Made by a program: the position numbers and the translations under genes. 64,000 bases of DNA from Phragmites australis. Its lineage: Eukaryota; Streptophyta; Magnoliopsida; Poales; Poaceae. The notes under the pieces were generated by a model, which worked only from the letters and a program-made list of their open reading frames with translations, searched no databases and had not been told where the DNA came from. Each line of letters opens with the position of its first letter. Within the stretch, counting starts at the first letter, position 1. The stretch covers positions 14,115,501-14,179,500 of the forward strand of contig NC_084932.1 in NCBI RefSeq assembly GCF_958298935.1, written 5' to 3'. Shown in pieces: positions 12,059 to 23,629 of this stretch.

Positions 12059-12691
12059 GAGTTTTTTTTTTATATTTTCTAACTTAAAAATTAAATAAAT
12101 AGATTTTTGATGAAAAAATTTAAAAAATAAATATTTATCATCCTTTCAAAAGGCTACAGCTCTTTCAGACGGTGGTAAGGATGCTAGGGTGGTAAGGACA
12201 GGCTTTACCATCCTTGCAGCCACATGAGAGGGCGATTAGACTACTGTTCCCGCATTGAAGAGTATTCAGTCGCTAAATTTTCTCTTTCTTTCTCCTCTGT
12301 TTAAAACAGTGATCTTCTGTTACTTCAAAAATCCTAAAAAAATTTATACATATTTTATAATCCATGTGCAACCTGGATTCAGTAGAAAGAATTTTTTAAA
12401 AAAGGTACTTTTATAACTTATAGAAAATGTTAGGGTATCAAATAAATTCTCAAAAATCTAAAAAAAAATCATTAATATTCTTCTTATATGATGGACTAAT
12501 TTCTAAAATTATTTCCAGTCTGGCTGCAAGGGCTTACTGCGGTAAGGCCTGCTCTTTCCACCCTGGCATCTTTACCCTTTCTGAAAAGGTTGCAACCCTT
12601 TAAGAGAGCGGTCGACGTCTATTTTTGTAAATTTTTTATCTAAAATCTATTTATTTAATTTTTTAAGTTAGAAAATGTAAAAAAAAAACTC
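12059..12691. mobile_element. MULE-type foldback MITE, 633 bp, 9-bp TSD
   Basis: Both ends read GAGTTTTTTTTTTA.ATTTTC when oriented inward, and the match continues through CTAACTTAAAAA and AAATAAATAGATTTT for well over 60 bases. Farther in, TTTCAAAAGG-type segments also pair (about 12140-12180 with 12560-12600). The flanks are an exact CGTGTTTGC at 12050-12058 and 12692-12700. Long inverted ends with a 9-bp duplication indicate a non-autonomous Mutator-like element. No open frame is present. Confidence 0.85.
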
Positions 12692-12700
12692 CGTGTTTGC

Positions 12701-13228
12701 AAGGGATGATTAGGGATCGAATTGTATGGGAGTTTCTGCTTGGTCTATTGAACAAATGAGGTTCAACGGATTGGGTCAATCGAAGAAGGCGAAATATACA
12801 ATGAGGTGTAGGCCCATAAATTTGGTTGGTACACGAGGTAACTCAACATGGTATCATAAGATAAAGCATTTTGGTGTAAAATCGGCTGCGTGAGTAAGCA
12901 AAGAGCTTTTTATCCGTGCAGTCGACCGGCGTCTTTTATCCTCGAAGCACGACCATGTGATGTGATCATGTGAGTGACCGCCTTTTGAGCAAAGTGTGCT
13001 CCGTCTCTTTTTGCCCTTTTTGACGAAATCATGTGATAGTACTAGCTAGCAAGTCTCTTTTTTCTGAAAATCCTGAAGGGCAATGATGCAAATCCAATCA
13101 TTTGCTCCTTAAAAGGGGCAGTTCAGTCATTATATACATGGTGTTGTACTACCAGGTACTTGTAATGAAACAATTACCACCCACTGAGTTTTTTTTTTAT
13201 GTTTTTGTCGTTTAGGGCTCGATTATAA
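12701..13228. other. Intergenic, nothing recognised
   Basis: No open frame with family motifs, no inverted ends and no tandem structure is visible. Confidence 0.4.
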
Positions 13229-13312
13229 CACAAGAATTGCTCTGTTCCGGTAGAGCAGGAATTTTTGCGGGGATGTTCTTGCATACTACTATCTCTAATC
13301 GCAAAAATAACT
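13229..13312 (+). repeat. Direct repeat, left copy
   Basis: ACACAAGAATTGCTCTGTTC and the following AGAGCAGGAAT...GATGTTCTTGCATACTA recur at 16027-16110 in the same orientation at roughly three-quarters identity. The pair brackets both minisatellite arrays. Confidence 0.65.
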
Positions 13313-13719
13313 CTGTTGGGAGAATAGACCAACAACATGTTTAGAGAGGTCCATAGATGAAAACGTTCTAAGGCCAACTCCCATAGCTTCAGTATTCACC
13401 CCACAAAATACTGTACTAATTGGATTTATGAATGGGGTGGCCGCATCGTCCCTCCAACAGAGTCCGTTTCTAGCACTACAATGATGAGGGTGCGTCACTG
13501 TAGCACCTAAAGAACAGCAAATTTGCCGATCGAATAGAGGTCTCGTATTACGGTTTACAATGTATGAATGTGGGTCCGGAGAGAGGAGAGTAATACAAGG
13601 TAGGAAATATGGTAACTACTGGAGATAAAAAAAATGGAGGATGTTGTAATAGTGTTAGAGGATGAATTTTTAGAGTCCAACAATTCTATAGGCTATGACA
13701 AAATTGTCTTTCGCGAACA

Positions 13720-14395
13720 GCCTCCGTGGTCACCCCTTTGCGCGCAGGGGCATCCCTTCGTGAAAAAGGCCACCACCGATGTGCCATCCTTCATGGAGAA
13801 GGTATCGCTACGACAAGCTCCTTCACGGTAAAAGCCTCCACTATGAACAAGCATGTAGCTCGGTAGTGTGCTCGCTAGCTACGAGCGTCCGGGTCGGGAG
13901 CTCGACTTTCGACTCTCGCACTCGCGCCCGGGCTTAGTCTGAGCCTAAGCTAAGGTACGCACACACGTGCGTATTTAGTAGGATGTGTGTGCTCATACAC
14001 TGAGAGTCTGATGCCTTCCAATCTATAGTTAGCGTGTGGTTAGGACGTGCCACGTGTGTGTGCGTAGGGCATGAGTGTGGTGTGTGTGAGTTGTGTGCGT
14101 TCTCGTTGTACCCTATCAAAAAAACCTCCACTGACAGACTGTCCCCTCGCAGAGAAGGCCTCCGCTTTGATGGCTCCCTTCGCAGAAATGGCATCCATAG
14201 ATGGGTTGTCCCTTAGCAAAGAAGGAGCACGCTACGATGACCCCCCAGCCTCCAACCACGGGCCATCCCTTCACAGAGAAAGCCTTGGCTGCAATATCGC
14301 CCCCCCCCCTATGAAAAAGGCCTCCACCGACAGGTTGTCCCTTCATGAAGAAGGCCTCCACTGTGACAACCCCCCTTCACAGGCCATGCATTCGA
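13720..14395. repeat. Minisatellite A, about 50-bp units, interrupted
   Basis: Diverged units share a core like GACAGRYTGTCCCTTC followed by GAAGAAGGCCTCCAC. Clear copies occur near 13715-13835 and 14112-14390. They are separated by about 250 bases (13850-14105) that are not repeated and contain GT-rich DNA. Open frames across the array reflect repeat composition and are not treated as genes. Confidence 0.6.
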
Positions 14396-14539
14396 GGTAA
14401 CCACCTAGGCGATCTTTACTTACCTACGCTTGCATAGCATGAATGTGCCGAAGCATCTGCATCACATACACATACATAGCATAAGTGCGTCAAAGCATCC
14501 GCATCACATACGCATGCAAGAAGTAAGGAAAGATAGGGC

Positions 14540-15790
14540 CTAACCTTTGGAGTGTCCTAAAGGAAAGATGGGTCAACCTTTGGGCACCAGCAGGAAAGAC
14601 GGGTTGCAGCCTTCGGGCACCCTGTAGGAAAGATTGGTCTTAACCTTTGGGTATTCCAGAAGAAAGCCGGTGCAGACTTTGGGCTCCATGCAGGAAAGAT
14701 AGGTTGCTACGTTTGGGCACCCCATAGGAAAGACAAGTTTTAACCTTTGGGTATTCCACAGGAAAGCGGGTGCGAACTTTGGGCGCTGTGCAGGAAAGAC
14801 ATGTTGCTACATTTTGCCATCCCTTTGGGTATTTAGAGTGTCCCACAGGAAAGACAAATATGACCTTTTGGCACCTCGTAGGAAAGCTGGGCCGCAGTCT
14901 TCGGGCGCCCTGTAGGAATGACAGGGCTTAACCTTTGGTTGCCCCATAGGAAACATGGGTGCGACCTTTGGGTGCCCTGCATAAAAGATAGACTAGTGCC
15001 TTTAGGGGCCCCCACATGAAAGTCAGGGCTTAACATTCGGGTGTCCCACAGGAAAGACGGGTATGATCTTTGAGCGCCCCATAGGAAAGATAGGGATTAA
15101 CCTTCGGGTGTCCCACAAGAAAGACGGGTGTGACCTTTGGGCACCCCATAGGAAAGACGGATTGTTGCCTTCAGCCGCCCAAAAGATAGGGCTTAAGCTT
15201 GGGTGTCCCACATGAAAGATGGGTACAACCTTATGGCGCCTCACAAAGAAAAGATGCCACAGCCTTCAGGAGCCTCGCAAAAAATACAAGGCCTAGCCTT
15301 CGGTTGTCCTACCGGAAAGATGGGTGCAACCTTCGGGTGCTCTACTAGAAAGATGGGTCACAACTTTCAAGCACCCCTCATGAAAAAGACAAGGCCTAGC
15401 CTTCTGGTGTCCCATAGGAAAGATGATTGCGACCTTCGAGCGCCCTGCGGGAAGGACAGGCCACAACCTTCAGGTGCCCCGTAGGAAAGATAGGGTTAAG
15501 TCTTCAGGCACACCACAAGAAAGATTGGTGTGACCTTCAAGCGCTCTATTGGAAAGATGGGTCACAACTTTCACGCACCCCTCATGAAAAGACAAGTCCT
15601 AGCCTTCAGGTGTCCCATAGGATCATAGGAAAGATGGGTGCAACCTTCGAGCGCCCCGCAGGAAGGACGAGGCACAGCCTTCAGGTGCCCTGTAGGAAAG
15701 ATAGGGTCAAGTCTTAGTGCACACCACAAGAAAGATTGGTGAGACCTTCAGGCGCCCACGGGTCATAGCCTTCAGCGCCCCACTAGATAA
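14540..15790. repeat. Minisatellite B, about 34-bp units
   Basis: About 35 diverged copies of a unit whose core is TAGGAAAGAYGGGT, then an ACCTTTGGGYGCCC-like half. Successive units measure 31-36 bases, mostly 34. Alternate units tend to carry GGGTGTCCCA against GGGCGCCCC, which suggests a two-unit higher order. Because 34 is not a multiple of three, frames cycle through the repeat and long frames arise on both strands. No protein is inferred. Confidence 0.8.
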
Positions 15791-16026
15791 AAATGAGGCC
15801 CGAAGTCTAAGGATTTGCCTCTGAAGTCAGGTTGACACGATAAAATTATGTTCATACATGTGTTATAAGACTTGATGTAAGCTAGACTCTCCACGCTGAG
15901 GGACGCCTCCATGGTTTGGGCTACATGATTTGGCTCTAGTTCACACTTCGGTGCCTGTGCTTGGGCACTCCTTTGCACATTGGTGCTATGTGCTTCGGCC
16001 CTCCCTGGCACTTTGGTGCTACTTGC

Positions 16027-16110
16027 TACGACACAAGAATTCCTCTATTCCGCTAGAGCAGGAATAGTTGCCATGATGTTCTTGTATACTATTGCCTCTA
16101 ATCCCAAATA
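16027..16110 (+). repeat. Direct repeat, right copy
   Basis: Matches 13229-13312: ACACAAGAATTCCTCTATTC then AGAGCAGGAAT...GATGTTCTTGTATACTA. It abuts the left end of a Stowaway-like element. Confidence 0.65.
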
Positions 16111-16345
16111 TAAGTCCATTAGAACATCAACACAGTTTCTAATATAATATTTTGACTAATAATATCTATAAAAATATTATTTCAAATAGGAAGAGTTATA
16201 TAATATGAAAGTATTTTTCATGATGAATCTAGAAACGTCAATCTTATGTTGTCTCAATCTTTATGATTTTGTACCTATTGATAGTCAAAGCTAAAAAGAT
16301 TTGACTTAGGACAAATCTAAATAGACTTATATTTGGATCGGATAT
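16096..16345. mobile_element. Stowaway MITE, eroded ends
   Basis: The ends read CCAAATATAAGTC and its inverse GACTTATATTTGG. The interior includes GTCAAAGCTAAAAAGATTTG followed by ACTTAGGACAAATCTAAA, hallmarks of the abundant roughly 250-bp grass Stowaway family. The outer CTCCCTCCGT portion is mutated, so the TA duplication cannot be confirmed. A separate ACGGAGGGAGT remnant lies near 16586. Confidence 0.7.
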
Positions 16346-16738
16346 AGTGTATTGCAAGTCGGGCCTAATTAAAATTGAAAATTTTCTCTCCATTTTTATT
16401 TTTACGAGGTGCATGATCCAAATTTCAAGTTGCAAACTTTATGGTTTTTTACCACCGATTAATAATTTTGTGGTACAAAATTGTTACCATTAGATTCATA
16501 TTAGAATGTACTTTTGCTTGATCTCATTTCTATTGTCATGAGCTGTGAGAAACCGTACGGAGTAAAACCGTGCCTTGCATTTTAAACGGAGGGAGTGGTA
16601 TATAGAACCATAGACATGTACGATCAATCTTGCAACTCAAACTAATAACACGTGATTGATCTGTTTAATTACAATAGTGATTGGAACCGATGTATTCATG
16701 CAGTACCAAATGTCAATGCGTGCAACAGGTGGCGGGGC
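16346..16738. other. Intergenic, AT-rich
   Basis: No gene is seen. It holds only an isolated Stowaway-like end (ACGGAGGGAGT near 16586) and ends in GGCGGGGC, the left target copy of the hAT element. Confidence 0.4.
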
Positions 16739-17402
16739 TAGGTATGAAAACGGATATAAATGGTTAGGAAAAGCCCCTAACTATTTTCACTTTCACATTT
16801 CCTCTCGAAAATGAAAAAGTGGAAAATAAAAATGGACTCAAAACTGTTAGACATTAAAAAAAACATACCAATCAGAGCATAGCAGTCCAATCGGAGCGAA
16901 AATATACTATTATTGGTCAAGAACCGATAATTCAAATCGAGAATACCAAACCATAAAACCATGACTTCAAATATTTGACTTGGCACAAGCATTTATAACT
17001 ACACATGTTAATAATATCATACAAACCCACAAGCATATACGAATTATGGTGAAAATGCATCATCCACGCATGACAAAGACATGTATAAGTTTAGCGGCTC
17101 AACCGAAAGAGAGTGTCTCACACTCTCACTCAAACGGCAAGTGTCCATACAACGATACAACCACATTAGTCTTTAGTCTTAATTCATGCCATACAAACAC
17201 ATAATAACATAAGTCTTAACTCGATACTCGACCATACAACCACTGAACCACATAAGTTTCAACTGAAATACATAAGTGACCGATAGATGACAATACAAGT
17301 GTCCATACAATCACTAAACCACACAAGTCCACCATGACATCGACATATTACAATAACAGAATAGCAAAACGCCAAGACAAACATTATTCATTCACTATCG
17401 GC
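16739..17402. other. hAT 3' non-coding segment
   Basis: AT-rich DNA between the left hAT end and the small CACTA element. It follows the hAT stop codon and has no credible open frame. Confidence 0.5.
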
Positions 17403-17405
17403 CTA

Positions 17406-18637
17406 CACTACGTGAAAAAAGTCATTAGTGACTGGTGATAAATGTCATTAGTGACGGGTCCCATACCCGTCATTCTTATCGCATCACTAATGAGGTCATT
17501 AGTGATGGGTCACAACCATGACCCATGATTATTGACTGAACATTAGTGACGAGTTCTAATCTTGACCCGTCACTAATGACTGATGAACATTTTTTGCATG
17601 TTTTAACACGAAAAAACTCAATTTTTTTCACCCGAGCCATCCCAACACAGCCCCATCTCATATGCCTCACAAGCCACGCTATTTTTCACATTGTTTTCAA
17701 GTTTACGTTCCATGAAAATCGAACATGAGACCTCCTCCTCATGCATGTAGCCACCTTACCACCTCTGCTATCATATAGTTGTGATATGAACCTGATATTT
17801 TATCCTTTTAACCTTCTTCGCTGAAGGTTATTAGTGACACGTTATAACCATGAGCCGTCACTAATGACTACTTTTGCCAAATTTCATCGAGGGTTATAAT
17901 TTGATTGACCATGTCGGTTTCAATGAATTTTTGAGGCAAAATTCGGCCTAGAAGATTGAGTTCTCGCCCCCCCTGAAGTTTCTGCACCATTTTTGGAACA
18001 CGCGATTGTGTTCATAACCGCTACACCTTACATCAAACTTGAGCAGAAATATACAATAGTTCATATTCTAGTGCTACTGAGGTGAGAAAAAAATAAGAGA
18101 AAAATAAAAGAAAAATAAAAAATATCATCAATAGTGACTGGAGTTGGTCATTAGTGACGGATTACGAGTTGACCTGTCAATAATGGCTGGTATAGGATAA
18201 CTCGTTACTAATGAGTAGATCATTAGTGATGGGTCAAGTTGTGATGACCCATCACTCATGACCTAATCATTAGTGACGGGTCACAAGTTGACCCGTCACT
18301 AGTGACTGGACTAGGACGACCGGTCATTGATGATCTAGTCATTAGTGATGGGTCACAACTTGACCTATCACTAATGATTGGCTTAGGATGACCTTATCAT
18401 TAGTGACGGGTCAAGATGATTGGCCTAGGATGAACCGTCACTGATGACCTAGTTATTAGTGACGGGTCACAATTTGACCCGTCACTATTATCATCAGTGA
18501 CGGATCTATATCTGGTCCCGATCAGAAGACACATTAGTGACGCGTCCTTATTGGACCCGTCACTAATAGAACATTAGTGATGCGTGTTGAACAGTTATCA
18601 CTAATGTGGTGTCTCCTTTGTGGCTTCTTACATAGTG
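17406..18637. mobile_element. Non-autonomous CACTA element, 1232 bp
   Basis: It starts CACTACGTGAAAAAAG and ends in the inverse of CACTATGTAAGAAG, with CTA on both sides (17403-17405, 18638-18640), the 3-bp duplication of CACTA transposons. Most of its length near both ends consists of subterminal repeats of ATTAGTGACGGGTCA in both orientations (many between 17420 and 17580 and between 18130 and 18600). These repeats are the transposase binding region in this superfamily. The central 17600-18100 has no gene. Confidence 0.9.
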
Positions 18638-18697
18638 CTACAACTCATCTTCATCATTCATCACATCTAGATCACTTTCTATTTCTTTCTCCTCCTC
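18638..18697 (-). pseudogene. Last exon of hAT transposase, displaced
   Basis: After an acceptor AATTATAG the minus strand encodes EEEKEIESDLDVMNDEDEL and a TAG stop. Short acidic tails ending a few residues after such a stretch are usual in plant hAT transposases. It belongs with the pseudogene at 30500-32260, from which it is separated by the 11.35-kb CACTA insertion. The TAG stop codon doubles as one copy of the CTA target duplication of the small CACTA element. Confidence 0.6.
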
Positions 18698-18949
18698 CTA
18701 TAATTTTGCAATGCATGAAAAGAAGACAATTTAGGTAGTAGATTATGGTTGTACATGAAGAAATACTTGAACTGTTGTACTAGCTATAAACAAACACATA
18801 TTTTAGATTGTGCATTGAATTGAATTCAGGTTGCTATCTACAGGTAGCAAGCATATACGACAAGGCATAAATGGTAAACTTGATATTTGATTCACATACA
18901 CATACTATACACCATTTCAGTTTCAGAGTTGCAGTCACTACAACAAAAA

Positions 18950-19185
18950 TGATCATCAGTGCCGGCTCAAAAGCACCATCAATGACGGTTTTTTAACCGG
19001 CACTGATTACTCGGCACTAACAGTCATGGACTCTCAGTGCCAATTTTTGAGTCGGTACTGATAATGATTATCAGTGCCAGCTGAAGAATAAAAATCGGCA
19101 CTGATACATAGAATATCAGTGAACCGGCACTGATATTATACATATCAATGCTGGTTTTTTATGTTGAGCCGGCACTGATAGACCA
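18950..19185. repeat. CACTA subterminal repeats, left block
   Basis: Several copies of ATCAGTGCCGGCTC-like units in both orientations start 14 bases inside the left end. They are probable binding sites for the element's DNA-binding protein. Confidence 0.85.
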
Positions 19186-19422
19186 TCCCCCCCCCCCCAA
19201 ATGTAGCCATTGCAAATGTCACATAAAGCACATGCACATATAATAATCTCAACACATAATATATCACACACATACATAATTCATTCTCATGTCATCTCAT
19301 TCATGCATACGTAACCATGTTATTTCACATGTCATTGATTACAGATCATAACTAATAATAGTTTGCAACAATAGTTCATAATTAACAGAAGTATACAAGA
19401 ATAGGGTAAGCAACGATATCAT
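19186..19422. other. CACTA 3' non-coding segment
   Basis: A run of C residues (about 19187-19198) and AT-rich sequence downstream of the second CACTA gene. No gene is seen. Confidence 0.5.
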
Positions 19423-22400
19423 TCAATTGTTCTTGTTGACTGAGGACCCTGAACTACAATTTTTGCCTTTTGAAGAATCAGGTAACGAACTCCACGGGTC
19501 TTTTGAAGGGCCAGATTCGTCAATACACCATTTGGGAACATGGTACCACCCCAACTCTGGAATGATTTGGTCATTGATGAACCCGCAGAGTTGTTCTTGA
19601 ATTGCGTTGATTCTCCGGGGTGTGAGGATACCTGTTTCTAGCTGGAGGTCCTGCAAGTACCAGAATTGAAGAAATCAATCTATTTGAACACTAGTAGAAA
19701 CTGAAAATTAAACATCAATATCTATACCACTTACCTCAGCTTTTTCTATTTGACTATAATTGCTTTCGGTCCATCCATGCATGAAATCACATACATAGTA
19801 GCCACATAAATTGTTGCCCTAGATCTGAAGCCTACAAGGAAAGTTTGTTATGATTCTCCATTCCTTCCGGAACGGAAAGTGACGTCCTTTCCTCTTGACG
19901 TAGCGCATGTACACCCTGTACGAGTGTGATTATTGACCGTAACTAGACTTAGATTCAATCAATTCCAAGTTTACTAGAGCGTTAATGAATAATTAATTTA
20001 CCGTTGTAGCAAGTCTATGACGGGTTGTTATTCGGTGGCTGGATTTCTTTTCCCGTCGAGGACAACGATACAGCTGTAGTCAGTTTGGATGACAAAGAGG
20101 GCCTACTGAAATATACACATATGTCACCGTAGGTAATTAGTCGTAAGTCCTAATGTCATGATGGTCAAAAAGAGTAGTACAAACATGGAGGAAAACACGT
20201 ACCCAAAGTTGTAAGGTAGAAATATGTATCGCTTTAATTGGTGCGTTTGAATAGCTTCAAGTGCATAATCCTCGGTTGCCTATGGATCTGGTTTATCTTC
20301 ATTGGGTCGAGGAATGCTACATGAGCGATTCCCTTTTGACCGCATGTATGTATCTCCATTCTACATACACAAGAAGTTAAGACATTCAGTCTATTGGCAC
20401 AAGAATATATACTGTGTGTAAGACACTTACAGAGTCCACAAACTCATGATTTGAACACCGAGGGCATCTTGGTGGTATAATTGATACATTTCGTCGAAAT
20501 GAATCTAGTCTTCGCCGTCCCCATGGAGGAAATCACAATGTCTGTATTTGTACGCGAACATACATCTACCGGCCTTCGACTGTTCCAAGTACCAAGCATG
20601 GAATCTCCACATTTGGGTTGTTAGCTCCGAGAGGTGCTTGACCATTGGTTCGCCAAGCATAAATTTCCATACAATTTTTCCCGTTTCAGCCTTGGACTCG
20701 TCATAAAGCGCTTCTTTTGTCAATCCAGATGACAGTAGGAAGTTTCTTTCTAATTCTTCCTATTGTTTTTTACCTTATCAATTGATGTCTTCTTTAACTG
20801 CCTTTTACCCATGATGCGTGCGTAGTTAGATTTTTTCGGTGGAGGCCCAAGTCTTCTCATCAAAGAGTCAAGAAACTTCCCGACCATTGCTGGATCCATA
20901 GGAATCTTCTCTGGCTCCTTACGTTTGAAGTATGCAGTGACTTCACCGTGCACTATTCTTTTGGTTTCCTCCTTAGTTCTTTCATAAGGCAGAGGAGATG
21001 TCGTCTTCTTAGATGGTGATTGCTGCTTCTTGGCTGCTTCTCGTTGCTGTGATGAAGTTGATTTCTGAGATGACATCAACTTCTAAGGTTTTGCAGGTGC
21101 TACTAGCTTCTGCAGCGGGAAAGGCGATGGCGATGAAGGGGTTGGAGATGTTCTTGGTTGTTGTGGAGGAGAAGGCGGAGGAGGCGGAGGAGGCGGAGGT
21201 CCTCTGAGTGGTTGGGGAGGCGAAAGCGCCGGAGGCGTAGATCCTCTGAGTGGCTGTGGAGGTGAAGGCAGAGGCGTAAATCCTCTGAGTGGCTATGGAG
21301 GTGAAGGCGAAGGCGTAGTTCCTCTAGGTGCATCTGACGGCTCCGAACTAGACCCAGAGTCATATGTGTCTTCGCCAAACAGAATGTCGCGCTTGCGCCA
21401 CATGACTTAATGGCCTACGTTTTTCGAGAGCCTCATTTCCCCCGCCTCTCCAGGGTAATCCAGCTTGCTTTTACGGTACTTCTGTATTACAGTGTCCACA
21501 TGTACCCTGGCATATCCCTGTGGTATCGGACTACCATTGAAGAGGATCCCTTCCACCCATTGCTCAGCCAGACCCATAGCCACCGTAGTGGGAACACCCA
21601 AGACTAGCACGACAAGCTTGCATGGTGTGCTTTCTGTGATGTCGTCCACGGGGTGATGGATTGAGGCTTCTCCTGGAAGCCCCGTGGACGTGCAGCTGCT
21701 CCGGGGACCACCAGGGCTCAGCATCAAAGCGTTCTCTGTGATGGCTAACATCTCCTGCCTTATTTGATGCTTGGCTTGCTGCATAGCTGCTTCTATTTTT
21801 GCGTCAGTCGTCCATCTCTCCTCTGCAAGTTGTTCTTTTAGCATGGTCATAATTTCTGAAACATTTTGTTTTCTTCACTTCTTGTAAGTGTCGGCATTTT
21901 CCTCGAATCTGACCTTCCAAGGCCTCAAACCCTTGCCACGTGTACGACCGGTGTGCTCCTTATTTTCCAGTGCCAGTGTTAGCTTGTCGTTCTCCCTGTC
22001 TGCTCGGAAGGAGGCCTGGGAACACTGGGCGTGGACTTCTCTAATCTTTTGCGTAACTCCAGTTCTCGTTCGCTTTTGAAGCATAAGGTTCCATCAGGTG
22101 CAAGAGTCACCCCTCTCCCATACAGGTAGTTCTTCGCTCGAGGAATCAACTCAGACATGGCAGGCATGACACTGCTTTTGGTTACGTCTTGTTCCATCTT
22201 CTCCCACTGGTCAAGTTTCCTAACATACCCACATGAGTCAGTTCTGTGGGGTATATGTTCTTCTGGGAGTTAGTCTTGTTTGCTTCACTTATCTTTTTTG
22301 CTTCCTCCGAATCCCTGTACCCCACGAAATCATTCCAAAAATCTTTCACTATCGAATAATCATCCCAGTCCGGCGTTCGATCCTTCAAGTGATAATCTCT

Positions 22401-23006
22401 ATACAATTTACCCTTAAAATTCTTCAAAATTCTTCGCATTATGACTAGGGCCTGATGCATCGCTATGGCCATGTTGCATCCTTCAGGGTACTTGAACTTC
22501 TATGACAACTTGCCCCATATGAAATCCTTGATCGTATCAGGAACCGCCCACTTGTCACCTCGTTAGCCTCTCCAAGTTTTGCAAGTGATTGCGACGTGGT
22601 CCCTTACGAGACACCCGCACTCTGTCTTGAATGGCCCGAGTACTTGTAGAGGTTTTATGGGCTCTCCGGCTGAATCGACCTCCGTGATGACAAACTAGCC
22701 TTCAGGCATCTTGCTGGGACCTTGGCCACGCCTCGGTCCTTCGGATGACTGACCATCCAGTGCAGAATCAATGGTCCAACCCTCCGGAGCATCAGTGGTC
22801 GGACCATCCTCACCAGCATCAGTGATCGGAACCTCTGGGGCATCAGTGATCGGAACCTCTGGGGCATCATCGTCATGTTGATTCAGATTGAAGTATGCAC
22901 TTAGGCTTCCCTCATGAGCATCAGTCGCGACTGGATCCTGGTCAGAGGAGGGGCCTTGTATCGAGGGGCACGTCTGTGGGCGATGAGTTGATTTTGTACG
23001 AGCCAT
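19423..23006 (-). pseudogene. CACTA second gene, with Ulp1-like (C48) region
   Basis: A multi-exon gene read on the minus strand from MARTKSTHRPQ at 23006. It contains a transposase_24-like middle (about 22600-21850, with DYHLKDRTPDWDDYS), a DUF8039-like segment (about 21700-21400) ending in VMWRKRDILFGED, and a proline-rich stretch (21380-21110). At 20720-19740 follows a region resembling C48 SUMO-type proteases, with an NLCGYYVCDFM segment that would hold the catalytic Cys. Such fused proteins are known in grass CACTA elements. In-frame stops interrupt it near 22573, 22497, 21411, 21087 and at 19819-19821, just before the NLCGYYVC motif, so it is a pseudogene. Exon limits in the C-terminal part are approximate. 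Confidence 0.7.
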
Positions 23007-23392
23007 TCCTACATAAAAATTCCATCTATTCAGATTTCTTGCAACATCGACAAGTCATATCAATTTAAACTGGGCATATAATACTAGATTGATACTGGGC
23101 ATATAATACTAGATCGATACTGGAACCAGAGAATGAGGACATGGAATGATTGTATCATGCAAAAGTGGCATGACTAAAGTTGCATACAACAATCATAAAA
23201 TAGTTTAACATGGTACTAGCAGCTCAGTAATCACCAAAACTAAGTATCCATGTCCATTCAGTACTAGCAGCTTAGTAGCACTTAATATCACAAGTTTTGA
23301 CGACAAGCAACCCGATACAACATACTTTACAAACAGTTTGGGAACCACCAGTACTAGAAGTAATATAGACACACACACACACATTCAAATTA

Positions 23393-23629
23393 CTAATTAG
23401 ATTCACTTGGCAACCACCAGTACTCATCACTATCGTCACATGGCGTCACACTCTCAGAACTAGTGTAGTCATAGGGAACAACGTCGTTCGGGTCTACGCT
23501 AGGATGTGCATCCTCGTCCTCAAGGTGGCCAACATCTTGACGGTCCAGGAGCTCGGCCGATTGAATTGCCAACTTCAGAAGGCTTCTCACTACCTCCTCA
23601 AATTGGAGTACAAGCCGGTTCGCATCCAT
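23393..23629 (-). CDS. Hypothetical 78-codon ORF in CACTA element
   Basis: The open frame starts MDANRLVLQFEEVVRSLLKL and has an acidic C-terminal half (SVTPCDDSDEYWWLPSE). It lies upstream of the decayed Ulp1-containing gene in the same direction and may be its first exon or a separate small gene. No family is recognised and no splice link was established. Confidence 0.3.
   Translation of the reverse strand: MDANRLVLQFEEVVRSLLKLAIQSAELLDRQDVGHLEDEDAHPSVDPNDVVPYDYTSSESVTPCDDSDEYWWLPSESN

Noticed and set aside
14071..15717. Several 60-110 codon frames in both directions
   Set aside because: They are translations of minisatellite units with no consistent frame or family motif.
14540..15790. 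CRISPR-like array
   Set aside because: Units are diverged, contiguous, without unique spacers of constant length, and the genome is a plant nuclear one.
22950..23006. N-terminus MARTKSTHRPQ resembling histone H3
   Set aside because: The likeness stops after a few residues, and the frame continues as a CACTA protein.
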